Origin: Podospora pseudoanserina
Lineage: Eukaryota; Ascomycota; Sordariomycetes; Sordariales; Podosporaceae
Reading direction: 5' to 3'
Assembly (NCBI RefSeq): GCF_035222485.1
Contig: NC_085924.1
Span: forward strand, 2,728,001 to 2,792,000
DNA: 64,000 nucleotides
Position 1 is the stretch's first letter; each line of letters opens with the position of its first letter. This document shows, in pieces, positions 1 through 9,290 of the stretch. The notes beneath the pieces are model-generated. The model ran no database searches. It worked only from the letters and a program-made list of their open reading frames with translations, and was not told the DNA's origin. A program made the translations under genes and the position numbers.

Positions 1-101
1 TCGTCGAGTCGCTGGGAGATCTCACGACGGAACACCGCGTAGGAGACCTCGGCGGCGGGTATGTCTTGTTCATTGCCGGCGGCGTCGACAACGGTTTGCA
101 T
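1..101 (-). CDS. 5' end of an unidentified gene (partial)
   Basis: An open frame starts with ATG at 101 on the minus strand and runs off the window edge, giving about 33 residues (beginning MQTVVDAAGNEQDIPAAEVS). The stretch is GC-rich like the real genes here and unlike the flanking repeat DNA. There is no recognisable domain in so few residues. The call rests only on an open, codon-like frame reaching the window end. Confidence 0.35.
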   Translation of the reverse strand, partial: MQTVVDAAGNEQDIPAAEVSYAVFRREISQRLD

Positions 102-184
102 TCAACCCCAACCCTTCATCCTGTGTAATCCTGTCCTTCACCAAGCCGTGACACGTCTTCCCTGCTCCACAGTAAACCCTGGAT

Positions 185-333
185 TGTAACAAATCACAGC
201 TTGTGTTCACGGTATCCTGAGTGTTTACATTGAGACATCTTGTTGTGCACTGTTTAGCTGCACCGATCCATTATCTAGAAGTTCGCCTTCAACCGGTATC
301 CCTTTCAGAGGTTCTGGACAGGGGATCGTCACA
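185..333 (-). mobile_element. LTR fragment of an old LTR retrotransposon
   Basis: The right end (AGAGGTTCTGG, then CGTCACA) closely matches sequence ending at 7461, and in inverted orientation sequence starting at 6570 and 12220. The inner part also aligns with 7466-7581 in reverse. It ends directly against the repeat unit that begins at 334, so this LTR piece appears to have landed in another repeat. Family is probably Ty3/gypsy-like, judged only from company in the window. It is broken, a terminal fragment with no internal region attached. Confidence 0.5.
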
Positions 334-632
334 CCTCGGCAACCCTCGGCCTTGATGAAGCTATTCCTGGAACACACGCACAGACCACTATTCCAGAACC
401 TTCTATTGGGACGCCAAAGCAACGACTGGGTTGATCTTGTCAAAATAGTTAACCGGGCCCACTGTCAAGGAATTAATATCTTGGCAGTAGGACTTGGGCC
501 ACTGGGTCCGGCCTTTTCGAGCCACCTGGGCAACCCACCCTCGTACAACAACAGAATTGACACCTTTTTGGGACCCCATACCTGATTTGACAGATCTTAT
601 CTTGATTGTTTTTGTTGAAATACAGCACTTAT
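334..632. repeat. Shuffled repeat, left side of the F-box gene
   Basis: Two blocks are shared with the right side of the F-box gene in the same orientation. Block A (334-406, CCTCGGCAACCCTCGGCC onward) matches 2247-2315. Block B (613-632, TGTTGAAATACAGCACTTAT) matches 2139-2158 with one mismatch. The order is A-B on the left and B-A on the right, so this is not a simple terminal repeat. No gene is seen between 102 and 1099. Confidence 0.55.
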
Positions 633-1099
633 TGTCACGGGTAACACAGTTTGACAGATTAATGACAATAGTATTCAGCTAAGCTACAGTCTGGGCTCTA
701 TTCCGTCGGGTACGGGCAGGCTCTATTGTCAAGACGTAGCTCAAAGAGCTACAAACAGGGCTCGCGGCAGCGAGATGCAAAATCTTCCTAGTCGCATTGG
801 CCCGTGCTCTGCACGTGCCAAGCTCCATCAGTGGATCAACGATGGTCACGGTGCAACCGCCGGGACACTTTATTTTGTCCACCGCTTGACTGGGTACCAT
901 CAGGAGCGGGCATAAGACTACCTAGCTTCAGTCGTCGCGTACGAAAAACCATGGTCCACAGTCTCAGCAGCACGTGATGTATCACGTGATGACAAGTAAG
1001 GCAAGCTTCGTCAAACCTCCAGGCGACCTGCAGCCCTCAACTGACACACGACTGCCCCGCCACAACACATGAATTATACCAACTTGTCCACTGGCAAAA

Positions 1100-2131
1100 A
1101 TGAATAGCATACCAATAGATATCCGAGATGCTGACGCGATAATCCGAGTATGTTCGTATTACCGACGCGACTTTGACCTCGTTGTCGTCCGTTCGCGCCC
1201 ACACGACATGCAGTTGGTCCAGACATCTCTTCAGGCCGCCTTCGGGACATTGCCGACCGCTAAACTCGGGATCTTTAATTATCTCCCTATGGAACTTATG
1301 TTTCTGGTACTCCGTAACCTCGACATTCGTTCTTTCTTCTACTTCCGTCAAATTAACCGGCAAGCTCGCGTCCTATTAACCGGACTCTACGAATATCAAC
1401 TGGTCTCTAAGTATGGCCTGGAGGGCCTGCGAGGTCTATTGCGCGCCGGGCTTGCTCACTGCTTTACCATTATCGACCTTTACCGGCCTCTCGTAACGGA
1501 TAAATGCTTAACCTGTGGTGGTTTTGGAGGTTTCTTATTCCTCTTTACTGCTAAGAGATGTTGCTTCGACTGCCTCCAGTCTTCAGCCCACTATCGTGTC
1601 CTCCCTCCATCTACTTTCGCCAAACTTATACATATATCTCCAAGTCGGCTCCTGCACCTATCGGGGCCAACTTTGCAGACCGTGCCTGGCACCTATAATA
1701 TAATGGATATACCGGCTAGACGACCGAAGTATTTAATACTTAAAGAGAACGCCACACAAATGCTTCTTGCCGCTAAAGCCATTAGCCAAGACGCAACTCG
1801 AAATCTGAGAATCCGCAGAGAGCAGCCAGAACAACGCCTTATGGCAGCGACGGCATATCCGTGCTACAGTTTGGAGAATGCCAAACTCGAGCGTGGTGTC
1901 AGTTGCAAGGGCTGCCAAGTTCGTTTGGAACTCCTCCGCGGTGATTCGCATCGGCTTGCCCGAGACCGGACTTTTTCGATACAAGGCTTCTTGTCTCACT
2001 TTACAGTATGTGTCGAAGCACAGCATATCTGGGCGGAGAGCGAAGATGGAACGCGGCCTGTCAATGAGCCAGAGCTCACTCGCCGCTGTGGTTATTTCAC
2101 GCGGCTTGGCTCTGACGGGCTCCCTAGATGA
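1100..2131 (+). CDS. F-box domain protein
   Basis: This is a single open frame of 343 residues with no intron needed. Residues about 58-95 (YLPMELMFLVLRNLDIRSFF and following) fit an F-box, which in fungi recruits Skp1-Cullin ubiquitin ligases. After it come cysteine pairs (CLTC, CCFDC, later CKGC) that could bind zinc, an arrangement frequent in fungal F-box proteins of unknown target. The start is the first ATG after an A-rich leader. The gene lies among repeats yet shows no RIP-like decay, so it is either young or under constraint. The substrate cannot be predicted. Confidence 0.7.
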   Translation: MNSIPIDIRDADAIIRVCSYYRRDFDLVVVRSRPHDMQLVQTSLQAAFGTLPTAKLGIFNYLPMELMFLVLRNLDIRSFFYFRQINRQARVLLTGLYEYQLVSKYGLEGLRGLLRAGLAHCFTIIDLYRPLVTDKCLTCGGFGGFLFLFTAKRCCFDCLQSSAHYRVLPPSTFAKLIHISPSRLLHLSGPTLQTVPGTYNIMDIPARRPKYLILKENATQMLLAAKAISQDATRNLRIRREQPEQRLMAATAYPCYSLENAKLERGVSCKGCQVRLELLRGDSHRLARDRTFSIQGFLSHFTVCVEAQHIWAESEDGTRPVNEPELTRRCGYFTRLGSDGLPR

Positions 2132-2138
2132 CAGTTTG

Positions 2139-2315
2139 TGTTGAAATACAGTACTTATCTGTGGATTTTACAGTATGTTTTTGTTTGTGTCTCCGAGTCC
2201 TCACAGCGGGCACCATCAATTGTAACGGGCTGAGCCCTGGCATGGACCTCGGCAACACTCGGCCCTGATGAAGCTATTCCCAGAACGCACAGACCACTAC
2301 TCCAGAACCTTCTAT
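2139..2315. repeat. Shuffled repeat, right side of the F-box gene
   Basis: Contains block B (2139-2158) directly after the F-box stop codon and block A (2247-2315), both direct matches to the left side. Next to block B lies GTGGATTTTACAGT, which recurs in inverted form near 9245-9265. Sequence from 2316 to 2617 shows no gene. Confidence 0.5.
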
Positions 2316-2617
2316 CACCGCACACTTGCCAACACGCCCAGCCATATTAGAGGTTCATGTTGTCAAACCTTCTCTTTCTCTTTTCCTTTTCTTCTTCAAG
2401 TTCAATGTACTCGTAGAGTGGCCTAGCTAGATGCAAAAATACTACCTTGAGACCGTTACATAACCAAAAATACCGTTCTCTATCAGATCATCCACCATGT
2501 GATGGGGTTGCCCTCGGACTCCTGTCCATCGGCTCAAAAACGTACCTCGCCTCGCGCCCGGAAATCTCTATCAAGTACGAATTCGGTGCCTCGAACGGTC
2601 TATTTCTAGGGCCCCAA

Positions 2618-3596
2618 CAGCGTTCCTAACAATTCAAGTTTTTCAAGTCAAAGTCAAGTCAAGTCAATTCAATTCAAGTTAAGGCGTTCTCAATTCAAGC
2701 TGGCCAGCCAGTCAACTTGAATTGAATTGAATAGACTTGTGTATAAGTAAGGGAACCCACTTATTTAACCCCTGGTCAAAATTCCGGGTTTCTTGCCAAA
2801 ATTTTGCATAGGCCCAGCACCAACATCATTAAGATGACCGACCTTGATGACCGCTTTTCTGACGATTCGTCGTCGGCGTTGAGCCTGACGCCTAGCCAGT
2901 CGGTTAGTCAGTCTTTTGGCTCGTTCACAAACTTACCACACGCCGGCGGCGACGCGTTTTCTACTCTACGGCGAGCTCGAAGCGTGAAGGACCTCTCCGA
3001 AGAACACGCTCAGCGTGTAATTCAAGGCTTCAAGAAGTTCTTTGACGAAGATTACAACAAGCAGGGCTTTCTGGCCCCCCAGCAGACTGTTCGGACTCGA
3101 CCGAATTACCTCATCGATGAAGACTTCTACGACAAGCCTGAGGATCTCCTCCTAAAGGATGAGCTTTCTGAATACTTTTCTATGTCGTTATTACCTGTGG
3201 AGGATCCTCTGGAATGGTGGCGCCGGCACCAGACTTCGTTGTCAAAGCTGGCAAAAATGGCATTCGATATCCTCTCAATACAGGCCACTTCTTGTGAGGT
3301 TGAGAGAGTATTCAGCCAATCGAAGTTGACGATATCGACACAGAGGTGTCGATTGATGGACCAGACAATTGAAATACCTGTTTGTTTGAAGTATTGGCTG
3401 TCAAAACGGGTGTCTTGAAGCGGGGTGGTTGCTTGACTGGAAATCGCGATGGCAGGGCGTCACTTGTATTCTAGCAACTTGAATAGGATTGACTGTATTC
3501 AAGTCAATCTCAATTCAATTCAATCTAACCCTTGTAATCTCAATTCAATTCAATTCTAGGCCTGAATTGAATTGAATTGACTTGTTCGGAACGCTG
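2618..3596 (+). mobile_element. Internally deleted hAT transposon
   Basis: The ends form an inverted repeat starting CAGCGTTCC (2618-2626 and its complement at 3588-3596), followed on both sides by long runs of CAATT/AAGTC motifs. It encloses a short frame with the hAT C-terminal dimerisation signature. At about 979 bp it is far smaller than an autonomous hAT element, so it is a deletion derivative dependent on a helper. The 8-bp flanks (GGCCCCAA and GACGAAAG) do not match, so no target-site duplication is visible. Confidence 0.7.
2834..3418 (+). CDS. Truncated hAT transposase (C-terminal dimerisation region)
   Basis: The frame runs 194 residues from the first ATG (MTDLDDRFSDDSSS). The second half carries the hAT dimerisation motif: WWRRHQ, then KMAFDILSIQATSCEVERVFS (the conserved S-ERxFS core), ending with CLKYWLS. 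Full hAT transposases are several hundred residues longer and hold the RNase-H-like catalytic core, which is absent. The acidic Ser-rich N-terminus looks like the natural transposase start joined to its tail by an internal deletion. It cannot catalyse transposition by itself. Confidence 0.75.
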   Translation: MTDLDDRFSDDSSSALSLTPSQSVSQSFGSFTNLPHAGGDAFSTLRRARSVKDLSEEHAQRVIQGFKKFFDEDYNKQGFLAPQQTVRTRPNYLIDEDFYDKPEDLLLKDELSEYFSMSLLPVEDPLEWWRRHQTSLSKLAKMAFDILSIQATSCEVERVFSQSKLTISTQRCRLMDQTIEIPVCLKYWLSKRVS

Positions 3597-4115
3597 GACG
3601 AAAGAAGGGACGAAACCTCCTGGAACCCCGATGAGCGCTGGCAGCCAAAGTGTGATTGTTCGGATGATAAGCAGGTCCTTGCGTGGATGCGGTCCGACCT
3701 TGAGGAGGAGATCCCAGATGCGAGGGCGGAGATCCAGCAAATGAGTGGCCTGACCCTTTCCATGTTGTCACGGTCCAGATCGGATATGGAGGGTGTCGAT
3801 CGGCGGAGCTTGTTTGAGGTGTATACTGAATTGTGGCGTGCGTGGGAGCAGAGCGCAACCTTTCAAACCGAGGCAAAAGGCAAACGGCGCTTATCAGTTT
3901 GCATTTCTGCGGACTTGAACTTGGCCAAGTTTGGTGACGTTGACTTCAGAATCAAGGTGGACCAGTCTCGTGGGCTGGAAGTAGCCAACAAGTTCAGGGT
4001 TCCAATTCACACCTGCACCAAGTCACTCAACCCGCCTCGAGAGAGGCCATCGGAAGCGGATAGCATCCCCAGCCCTAGTGGCGTGCTTGAGGTTCTGTCG
4101 GTGGTATGTGATTGA
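3597..4115 (+). pseudogene. Unrecognised coding remnant next to the hAT element
   Basis: The frame containing MFGTLDERRDETSWNPDERW stays open from inside the hAT end to 4115. It reads like real protein (AWMRSDLEEEIPDARAEIQQ; LFEVYTELWRAWEQ). The first residues come from the transposon end, so the original gene start is missing. I do not recognise the domain. Because a WD40 repeat lies just downstream on the same strand, it may be part of a decayed NLR-type gene; this is inference. Confidence 0.35.
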
Positions 4116-4236
4116 AGGGGGTGTGCCAGGAATGTAGGGTGCTGACACGGGTCACAGGATAGCAGCCGACTTGAGAATGATACCAAGATGTACTTCTTCA
4201 AGGTCATCAATGTTTCCAGCCCGCTGAGTATTACGC

Positions 4237-4385
4237 TGCACACAGACGTTAGAGGGCCATCGCGACTCGGTCTGGTCGATTGCGTTCTCGCCGAACGGCC
4301 AGCGCGTCGCATCGGGCTCAGACGACAACATCATCAAGATCTGGGATGCGGCATCGGGATCCTGCACACAGACGATAAATGAAGA
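4237..4385 (+). pseudogene. WD40 repeat fragment of a NACHT-WD (HET-E-like) gene
   Basis: One plus-strand frame gives a full WD40 unit: LEGHRDSVWSIAFSPNGQRV, then ASGSDDNIIKIWDAASGSCTQT. This GH...WD unit with the DAASGSCTQT linker is the high-identity repeat type found in fungal STAND/NLR proteins of the HET-D/HET-E class. Only one unit remains, with no NACHT domain and no neighbouring repeats, so it is an isolated relic. Confidence 0.65.
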
Positions 4386-4389
4386 GGCT

Positions 4390-4685
4390 GTGGGTAATCC
4401 CTTCCTCTGGTTGAACTGCTGCAGAGCCTCAGGACATTGTTCAAAATGCGCAGCGGGTTCCCAAGTATTGTCCTTGTGCCCATACCCTACCCATTTGACT
4501 AGGTACTCCATCTGCCTTCCTTCTTGGCGTGAGTCCAGAATCTCCTCGACCTGGAATTACTGATCTTCTCCAAACTCAGCCGTGGTGCTCGCAATGCAGC
4601 TCCCGCAGCCTTGTCGGCTTGGGCTCCTAGATGGCTCCGATTCCTCTCCAACCACACCCTACGCATCACTTCTTGCCGCAAAGAC
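4390..4685 (-). mobile_element. Chromodomain fragment of a Ty3/gypsy chromovirus
   Basis: On the minus strand a segment encodes VEEILDSR, EYLVKWVGYGHKDNTWEP and HFEQCPEALQQF, the chromodomain found at the C-terminus of chromovirus integrases. It is a small, broken internal fragment with no LTR attached, lying against the WD40 relic. A host chromodomain gene is possible but less likely given the repeat-rich setting. Confidence 0.6.
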
Positions 4686-4769
4686 CAGGTAATGCTTCGC
4701 GTGTTCAGCCAATAGCCGGAAAGTTTTACATAGCAGCTTAAAGAACTGTGTCTTAACTACGTAACCCGC

Positions 4770-4861
4770 CTATCCCTCCGCCCCTCCATCCGCTTCTCCA
4801 TCCGGCCCCTCCATCCGGCCTTCCATCTGGCCTCTGCCCTTCCATCCGGCCCCTCTCTCCG
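4770..4861. repeat. Minisatellite of TCCATCCGGCCCC-type units
   Basis: Imperfect units of roughly 10-16 bp (CCTCCATCCGGCC and variants) are repeated about six times. It abuts the truncated end of the P450 relic. Confidence 0.6.
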
Positions 4862-4876
4862 TTGGTGGCAAAGAGT

Positions 4877-5316
4877 CAGCCCTCAAGTGTGGCGCGAATC
4901 TCCACCTGTTCCAATGTAGCAATTGGCTGAACGCACTTGCGCCCCCCAGAAATGCCAAGCCAAATAACACTCCCCCGGGGAGTATTATCTGTCTTGACGC
5001 CAAGACCGCTGGAAGACTCAATAAAATGCTGGAGATAATCGGATATTTTCTCGCTGAGGTTCTTGTCTTGATTTTGCATGCGAGAAATGAGGGAGGTCAT
5101 GGCGATGTCGGTCACGTTGCTCAGGTTCGGGGGACCAATACGGACGACGGGGTTCTTGTCGAAGAGGAAGTCCAGCCAGGAAATTTGTCCGATGGAGGCG
5201 AAGTAGTCGAGCGACTTGTCGGCGGTGGGGATGGAACCATCGAAGTCGTGGCCGTGGGAAATGTAACCGAAGGGCTTGGAGAAGGTGGCGGAGGTGATGA
5301 GGTCCCAGGCATCTGT
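4877..5316 (-). pseudogene. Cytochrome P450 fragment
   Basis: A minus-strand frame reads DAWDLITSATFSKPFGYISH, then DKSLDYFASIGQISWLDFLF, DKNPVVRIGPPNLSNVT and DYLQHFIESSSG. This is the mid-region of fungal P450s of the benzoate-hydroxylase / pisatin-demethylase type. A plausible intron acceptor (CAACACAG) precedes it near 5317. The frame leaves the family pattern after FIES and soon stops; the I-helix, ExxR and haem-cysteine regions are all missing. It is a dead exon-sized relic, not related to the intact P450 at 57.7 kb. Confidence 0.65.
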
Positions 5317-6569
5317 GTTGAGATTGGGGTCCCGTTAGACGAGGGGAAGTAGGTTCAAAACGCACCAGTTAAGTGGAAAAGGCCAAGCCACTGCCAGTCT
5401 GTCAATGTAACTGTCAGATGAAGAAGAAAGGAAGAAGTGTGGGTTTGCGGCTCCTTGCCATACAACCCCAGTCGGAGCTCCGAAGTGGCAAGTGGTATCG
5501 ATCAGAACCACGTTCGTGGCGAAAAGTAAATGGTACTACAGGTCTGGCCTAATGAATCATTTCTCGTATATGCTAATTAGTAATTCAAAGATTTTTTAAT
5601 AAGAGTAAAGCTATGCCCTTTCTCGAAACAGCTTCATTGCAACGTCGAAAAAATCCTAGTGAAATACAAGAAGATGAACTTGAACCCATCGAAAACACTA
5701 TGGCCACACATGTAGTTCGAGCTTCCCAAGGCCTGGGAAAAACTCGAGGATGAAACTAAGCACACAGTTTATGAAACTCGTCTACCTTTTTGATCAGGGT
5801 CTGTCTTCTTTTCCTGGTACGTGCCAGTCGTCGGTGTTCTTTGCGTACATATAGGAGAACCCAACATAATACCTAGCTATGAGGCTTTGAGACCAGCCAT
5901 AAAGCATCCGGCCCATACAGACCCTGCTGTAGATGTTACATCCCTGGACGCTCCCTAGAATACCGGTAGATTCGTGGCTGCCGGGCACACACCTGCCATT
6001 TGTCTATCAGATCGTTAGAAAGAATTATATAGTACAGGTAGCCCTACTAGCCTTAATAGGATGTCTTTTCGAGAAAGTCTTTATTTATAGTGCCCGCACA
6101 TGTAGGGCCTTTCTTTAAGATAAACGCTTTTGTAATAATTGTTACAATCTATCTTACAAACAAACTTTTTCCCATACGCTTCATATGAAAAAAGGTATTT
6201 TCGAGCTTCGTTATATATTTCTTTATATATATAAATAAGTTATACTTACGTATAAACTTTTATTATATATATTATAGAAGTATAATAAGCGTTTAGTTTT
6301 ACGACGCTAGCGTAGTCTTAGCTTTTTTTATATCGGTTATAGTTACTAAAGCTCGCTAAATTAATATGTTTAGTGGCTAGAAAAACCTGTTACTAAAGGG
6401 TAAAAAAGTAGGCGTTAAAAATTAAATATATTTAGTAATCTACTATAGAAATTTCTAAGTCGAAGTATAAGTTATTATAGTTAATCAGTTAAAAATAAAG
6501 CAATACACTCGTCTCGTATAATAAGAAATGATACTCTAAACTTACGTAGCTCTAACTCCATTAGCTTAT
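5317..6569. other. Gene-free transition into A+T-rich DNA
   Basis: No supportable gene. Composition is ordinary to about 6120 and then becomes strongly A+T rich with many TA steps, the first part of the RIP-like block. Confidence 0.5.
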
Positions 6570-7461
6570 TGTAACGAACCTCTGTCCAAAGCTTCTGAAA
6601 GGGATACTCAGTTAAAAGCCACTTTTAACAATAAGTTCGGTGCAATGTCACAGTTAACCCAACGGCAGGCCGCGCAGTATGTGGGGCGCAGGACGTCCCC
6701 AGCCAATCATTAGGGAAGTCAGGAGACAGCTAATTGGGGCCGGCTAGAGAGTGCTATGGCGCCAAGACCCACGAGCACTCTGCAGGATGTAAGATGCTCG
6801 GGGTGATCGAAGGCATAGCACGACGAGCACTTTGCAGGATGCAATGTGCTAGGAAGTGATCGAGGGCATAGCACGACGAGCACTTCAGGGTCTTAAGGTC
6901 TATATTGGTTTGGGGTGCGGCCACAGGCCTAAGGGTTTGAGTAAGGAAGTGGGGCTCTCGGAGGATTCGGGAGTTCAGGGGTCATATATATAAGCGGTCT
7001 GCTTCGGACATTCTATTTTAGACAGGACATCGACTTTTATTTCTTTATATTTTTGTGCCTTACACGCGTGCAGGCAATTCTGGCCCTCTAATTAGGCCGA
7101 TCAGGTGCTTATTATGTGGTCTGCGAGCCTATAAAGTCTTTTCTTTGTCCTACGTGGAGTGCGGCCTGCGAGCGAGCCACTATCACACAGGTGTGTTCAT
7201 TTAGAGACCCTGTTAAGGGTATATTTGTGGTGTTGTGGTTAGTTTGTGTGTTTTCTCACCATTTCAATATATACGGAGGAACTAGCTGGCGTAGATAGAC
7301 AGTTCCGCAGTATGCAATACAAGTCACAATCGTTGGTATTTAGACTATTGTGATAGAGACAAGCCATTATTGTATACTGTTTACCTGTACCGAACTAGGA
7401 TTGTTCAGAAGTGCCTTTAACCAGTATCCCTTTCAGAGGTTCTGGATAGGGGTTCGTCACA
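6570..7461. mobile_element. LTR-derived segment with inverted ends
   Basis: It begins TGTAACGAACCTCTG and ends with the near-complement (GGTTCTGG...GTTCGTCACA); the similarity of the inverted ends extends about 55 bp. Inside are a TATA-like promoter stretch (CATATATATAAGCGG near 6984-6998), a tandem repeat, and at 7266-7461 an inverted LTR copy that resembles 12220-12420. The middle is less mutated than the flanks. It is best read as two LTR pieces in opposite orientation, possibly nested. It is broken; no polyprotein is recognisable. Confidence 0.45.
6766..6886. repeat. Tandem repeat, unit about 53 bp, roughly 2.3 copies
   Basis: The motif ACGAGCACT-TGCAGGATG, then GTGATCGA-GGCATAGCAC, recurs with a period of about 53 bp inside the LTR-derived segment. 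This kind of array is typical of LTR U3 regions. Confidence 0.6.
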
Positions 7462-7465
7462 TGCA

Positions 7466-7581
7466 ACTAGACAGTGCACAATAAGATATCTAAATATAAA
7501 TATAAGATACTGTGGATATAAGCTGTAAATTGTATATTACGGAACTATCTATAAGCTATCTAGTTCCTCCGTATATATAAA
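7466..7581 (+). mobile_element. LTR fragment, strongly mutated
   Basis: AGTGCACAATAAGATATCTA onward aligns with the reverse complement of 185-260, with mostly C-to-T or G-to-A differences. The end (TAGTTCCTCCGTATATA) matches 12400-12420 and the complement of 7266-7285. It is a RIP-aged, broken LTR piece. Confidence 0.5.
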
Positions 7582-8626
7582 TTTCTTTTCTTAACTATAA
7601 TTCCTCCAATTAGTACGATAAATACATTAATTTTCCTTACTTAACCTAATTAATATCCTAACTATACTAATTACTTTAGTTTAACGTATTTAGTTTAATT
7701 AATACTTTAATTATATTAATTATCGTTTTTTACTATAATTAGCTCTCCGAGGTATTTCCCCTATTAGTCTTTATTCTCGTAATTCTATGATTCATTATTA
7801 TTTGTGTTTATCTATTAATATTATAATATAATATTCTAATTTTTAAACTAACGTTCCGGTAGCCCTATTCTTTTTATTTCTTTTAATAATAATTTCTTTC
7901 TTTAATAAGTTTTTTCGTTCTTATTACTATATATTTATAATATTTAACCGCATTAAGAAACCTACGCTAAAAGGATTTTTTAATACTATCCGCCGCTAGA
8001 ATTTTACCGCGGCTATTTTTATTTTTATTAACGAAATACTTTCCTATTTGTGCTATAAAGTTTTTAATATTTTCAATTATCGCGCTTTTAAGCGCTTTTT
8101 TAGATATAACTAGTATATTAATTTTAGTCGTTCTGACTGTAATATCCTAGGCTTTACTCCTACCTTAATAGCTTCCTTTCGTTATTAAGAAAAAATTAAA
8201 TACCGAAAAGTAAAAAGTTTATATAATTATATTATAGATTACTTTAAAACTTTTATAAGTAAAGATCTAGCGTCGTACTTTAATTACTAAATTACGTTAT
8301 ATCGCGGCCCGCGAAAAATAGTTAATTGAGGAACTAAAACGGAAAGAAATATAAACTATTTCCTTTATTAATCCTCTCTTAATCTTTTTTTTTAACTAGG
8401 CCTCCGCTATACTAAATTAGCTCGGCCTAGCTTTTCCGGATAACTTATCCTTTATCTTTTTATTTAATCCCGACTTTTTTTAAGAGCCCGCCGTTAGTCC
8501 TTTCCGGAGTTTTCCGCTCTTAGCTGCCCCGGATTCCTTTAACGGAAATCTTTTTATTTCTTAAAGTAATTAAAGCCTACGGTATTACTTACGCTTAAAT
8601 TCTTTTATATTTATTATTAAAATAGG

Positions 8627-9290
8627 TGCTATTGAGGCCTGTAAATATAGGCTTCAAATAGCTATCGGCGCAGTACACTGAGAGCGAAGAAGACTTTGAC
8701 TGCAGCATTCGACAGTTGCCGTGGCACTAAAGGAAGGAGGATTACAGGGGCGGCGCCCTGTAATATATAAAAGAGAATCACTGTAACATAGGCTTGTGTG
8801 GCACTAATGAGTGTGGTGAACCAGTATATTAATTAAACCTTATAAACTAAAAAATACCACAGTGGATAGGGTGTGAGGCAGAGGTCTTATGGGCCATCGG
8901 CCTCTTACTTGCTCCCCGAGGGTGATTCCGTTCCCGGGCCTAAACGCGCGTTTCTCGGGCCCGAACGCCCGCTAAGTGCGCTATCCAAATATAAGGTTAC
9001 AAGCCACGTTGCCGCTACCGTTTAGCCACTGCAGGCCACGTTGCCGCTACCGTTTAACCACTGCAGGCCACGTTGCCGCTACCGTTTGACCACTGCAGGG
9101 CACCGGCCTTAGCGCTCGGCTTTCCGGGACCTCGGATTGCTTCCGGAGGCCGAGCCTCCGCTCCGGCAACCGCAGTCCCTAAACACTGCTGATTCAAGCC
9201 ATCGTATTGCCTCTGAGGCCCTGTAATTTACAGGGCTCAGATACACTGTAAAATCCACAAACAAAAGCTGTATTTTAACATAGATTTTAA
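8627..9290 (+). mobile_element. GC-rich LTR-like insertion inside the RIP block
   Basis: A stretch of near-normal composition begins TGCTATTGAGGCCTG, has a TATA-like box (ATATATAAAAGAG near 8765) and reaches CCACA at 8861, consistent with one LTR of about 235 bp. This is followed by about 430 bp of non-coding sequence. The far end carries the GTAAAATCCACAAAC motif, also seen (inverted) beside the F-box gene. It has few RIP-type changes, so it is probably a later arrival than its host sequence. No gag or pol is present; it is a remnant. Confidence 0.45.
9003..9098. repeat. Perfect-period tandem repeat, 32 bp x 3
   Basis: Three adjacent copies of GCCACGTTGCCGCTACCGTT followed by a 12-base tail start at 9003, 9035 and 9067. 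They differ at only one or two positions (TTAG, TTAA, TTGA). The near identity indicates a recent expansion or escape from RIP. Confidence 0.9.

Noticed and set aside
9003-9098. Possible CRISPR-like array (three near-identical 32-bp units)
   Set aside because: Units are contiguous with no spacers; an ordinary tandem repeat in a eukaryotic genome.
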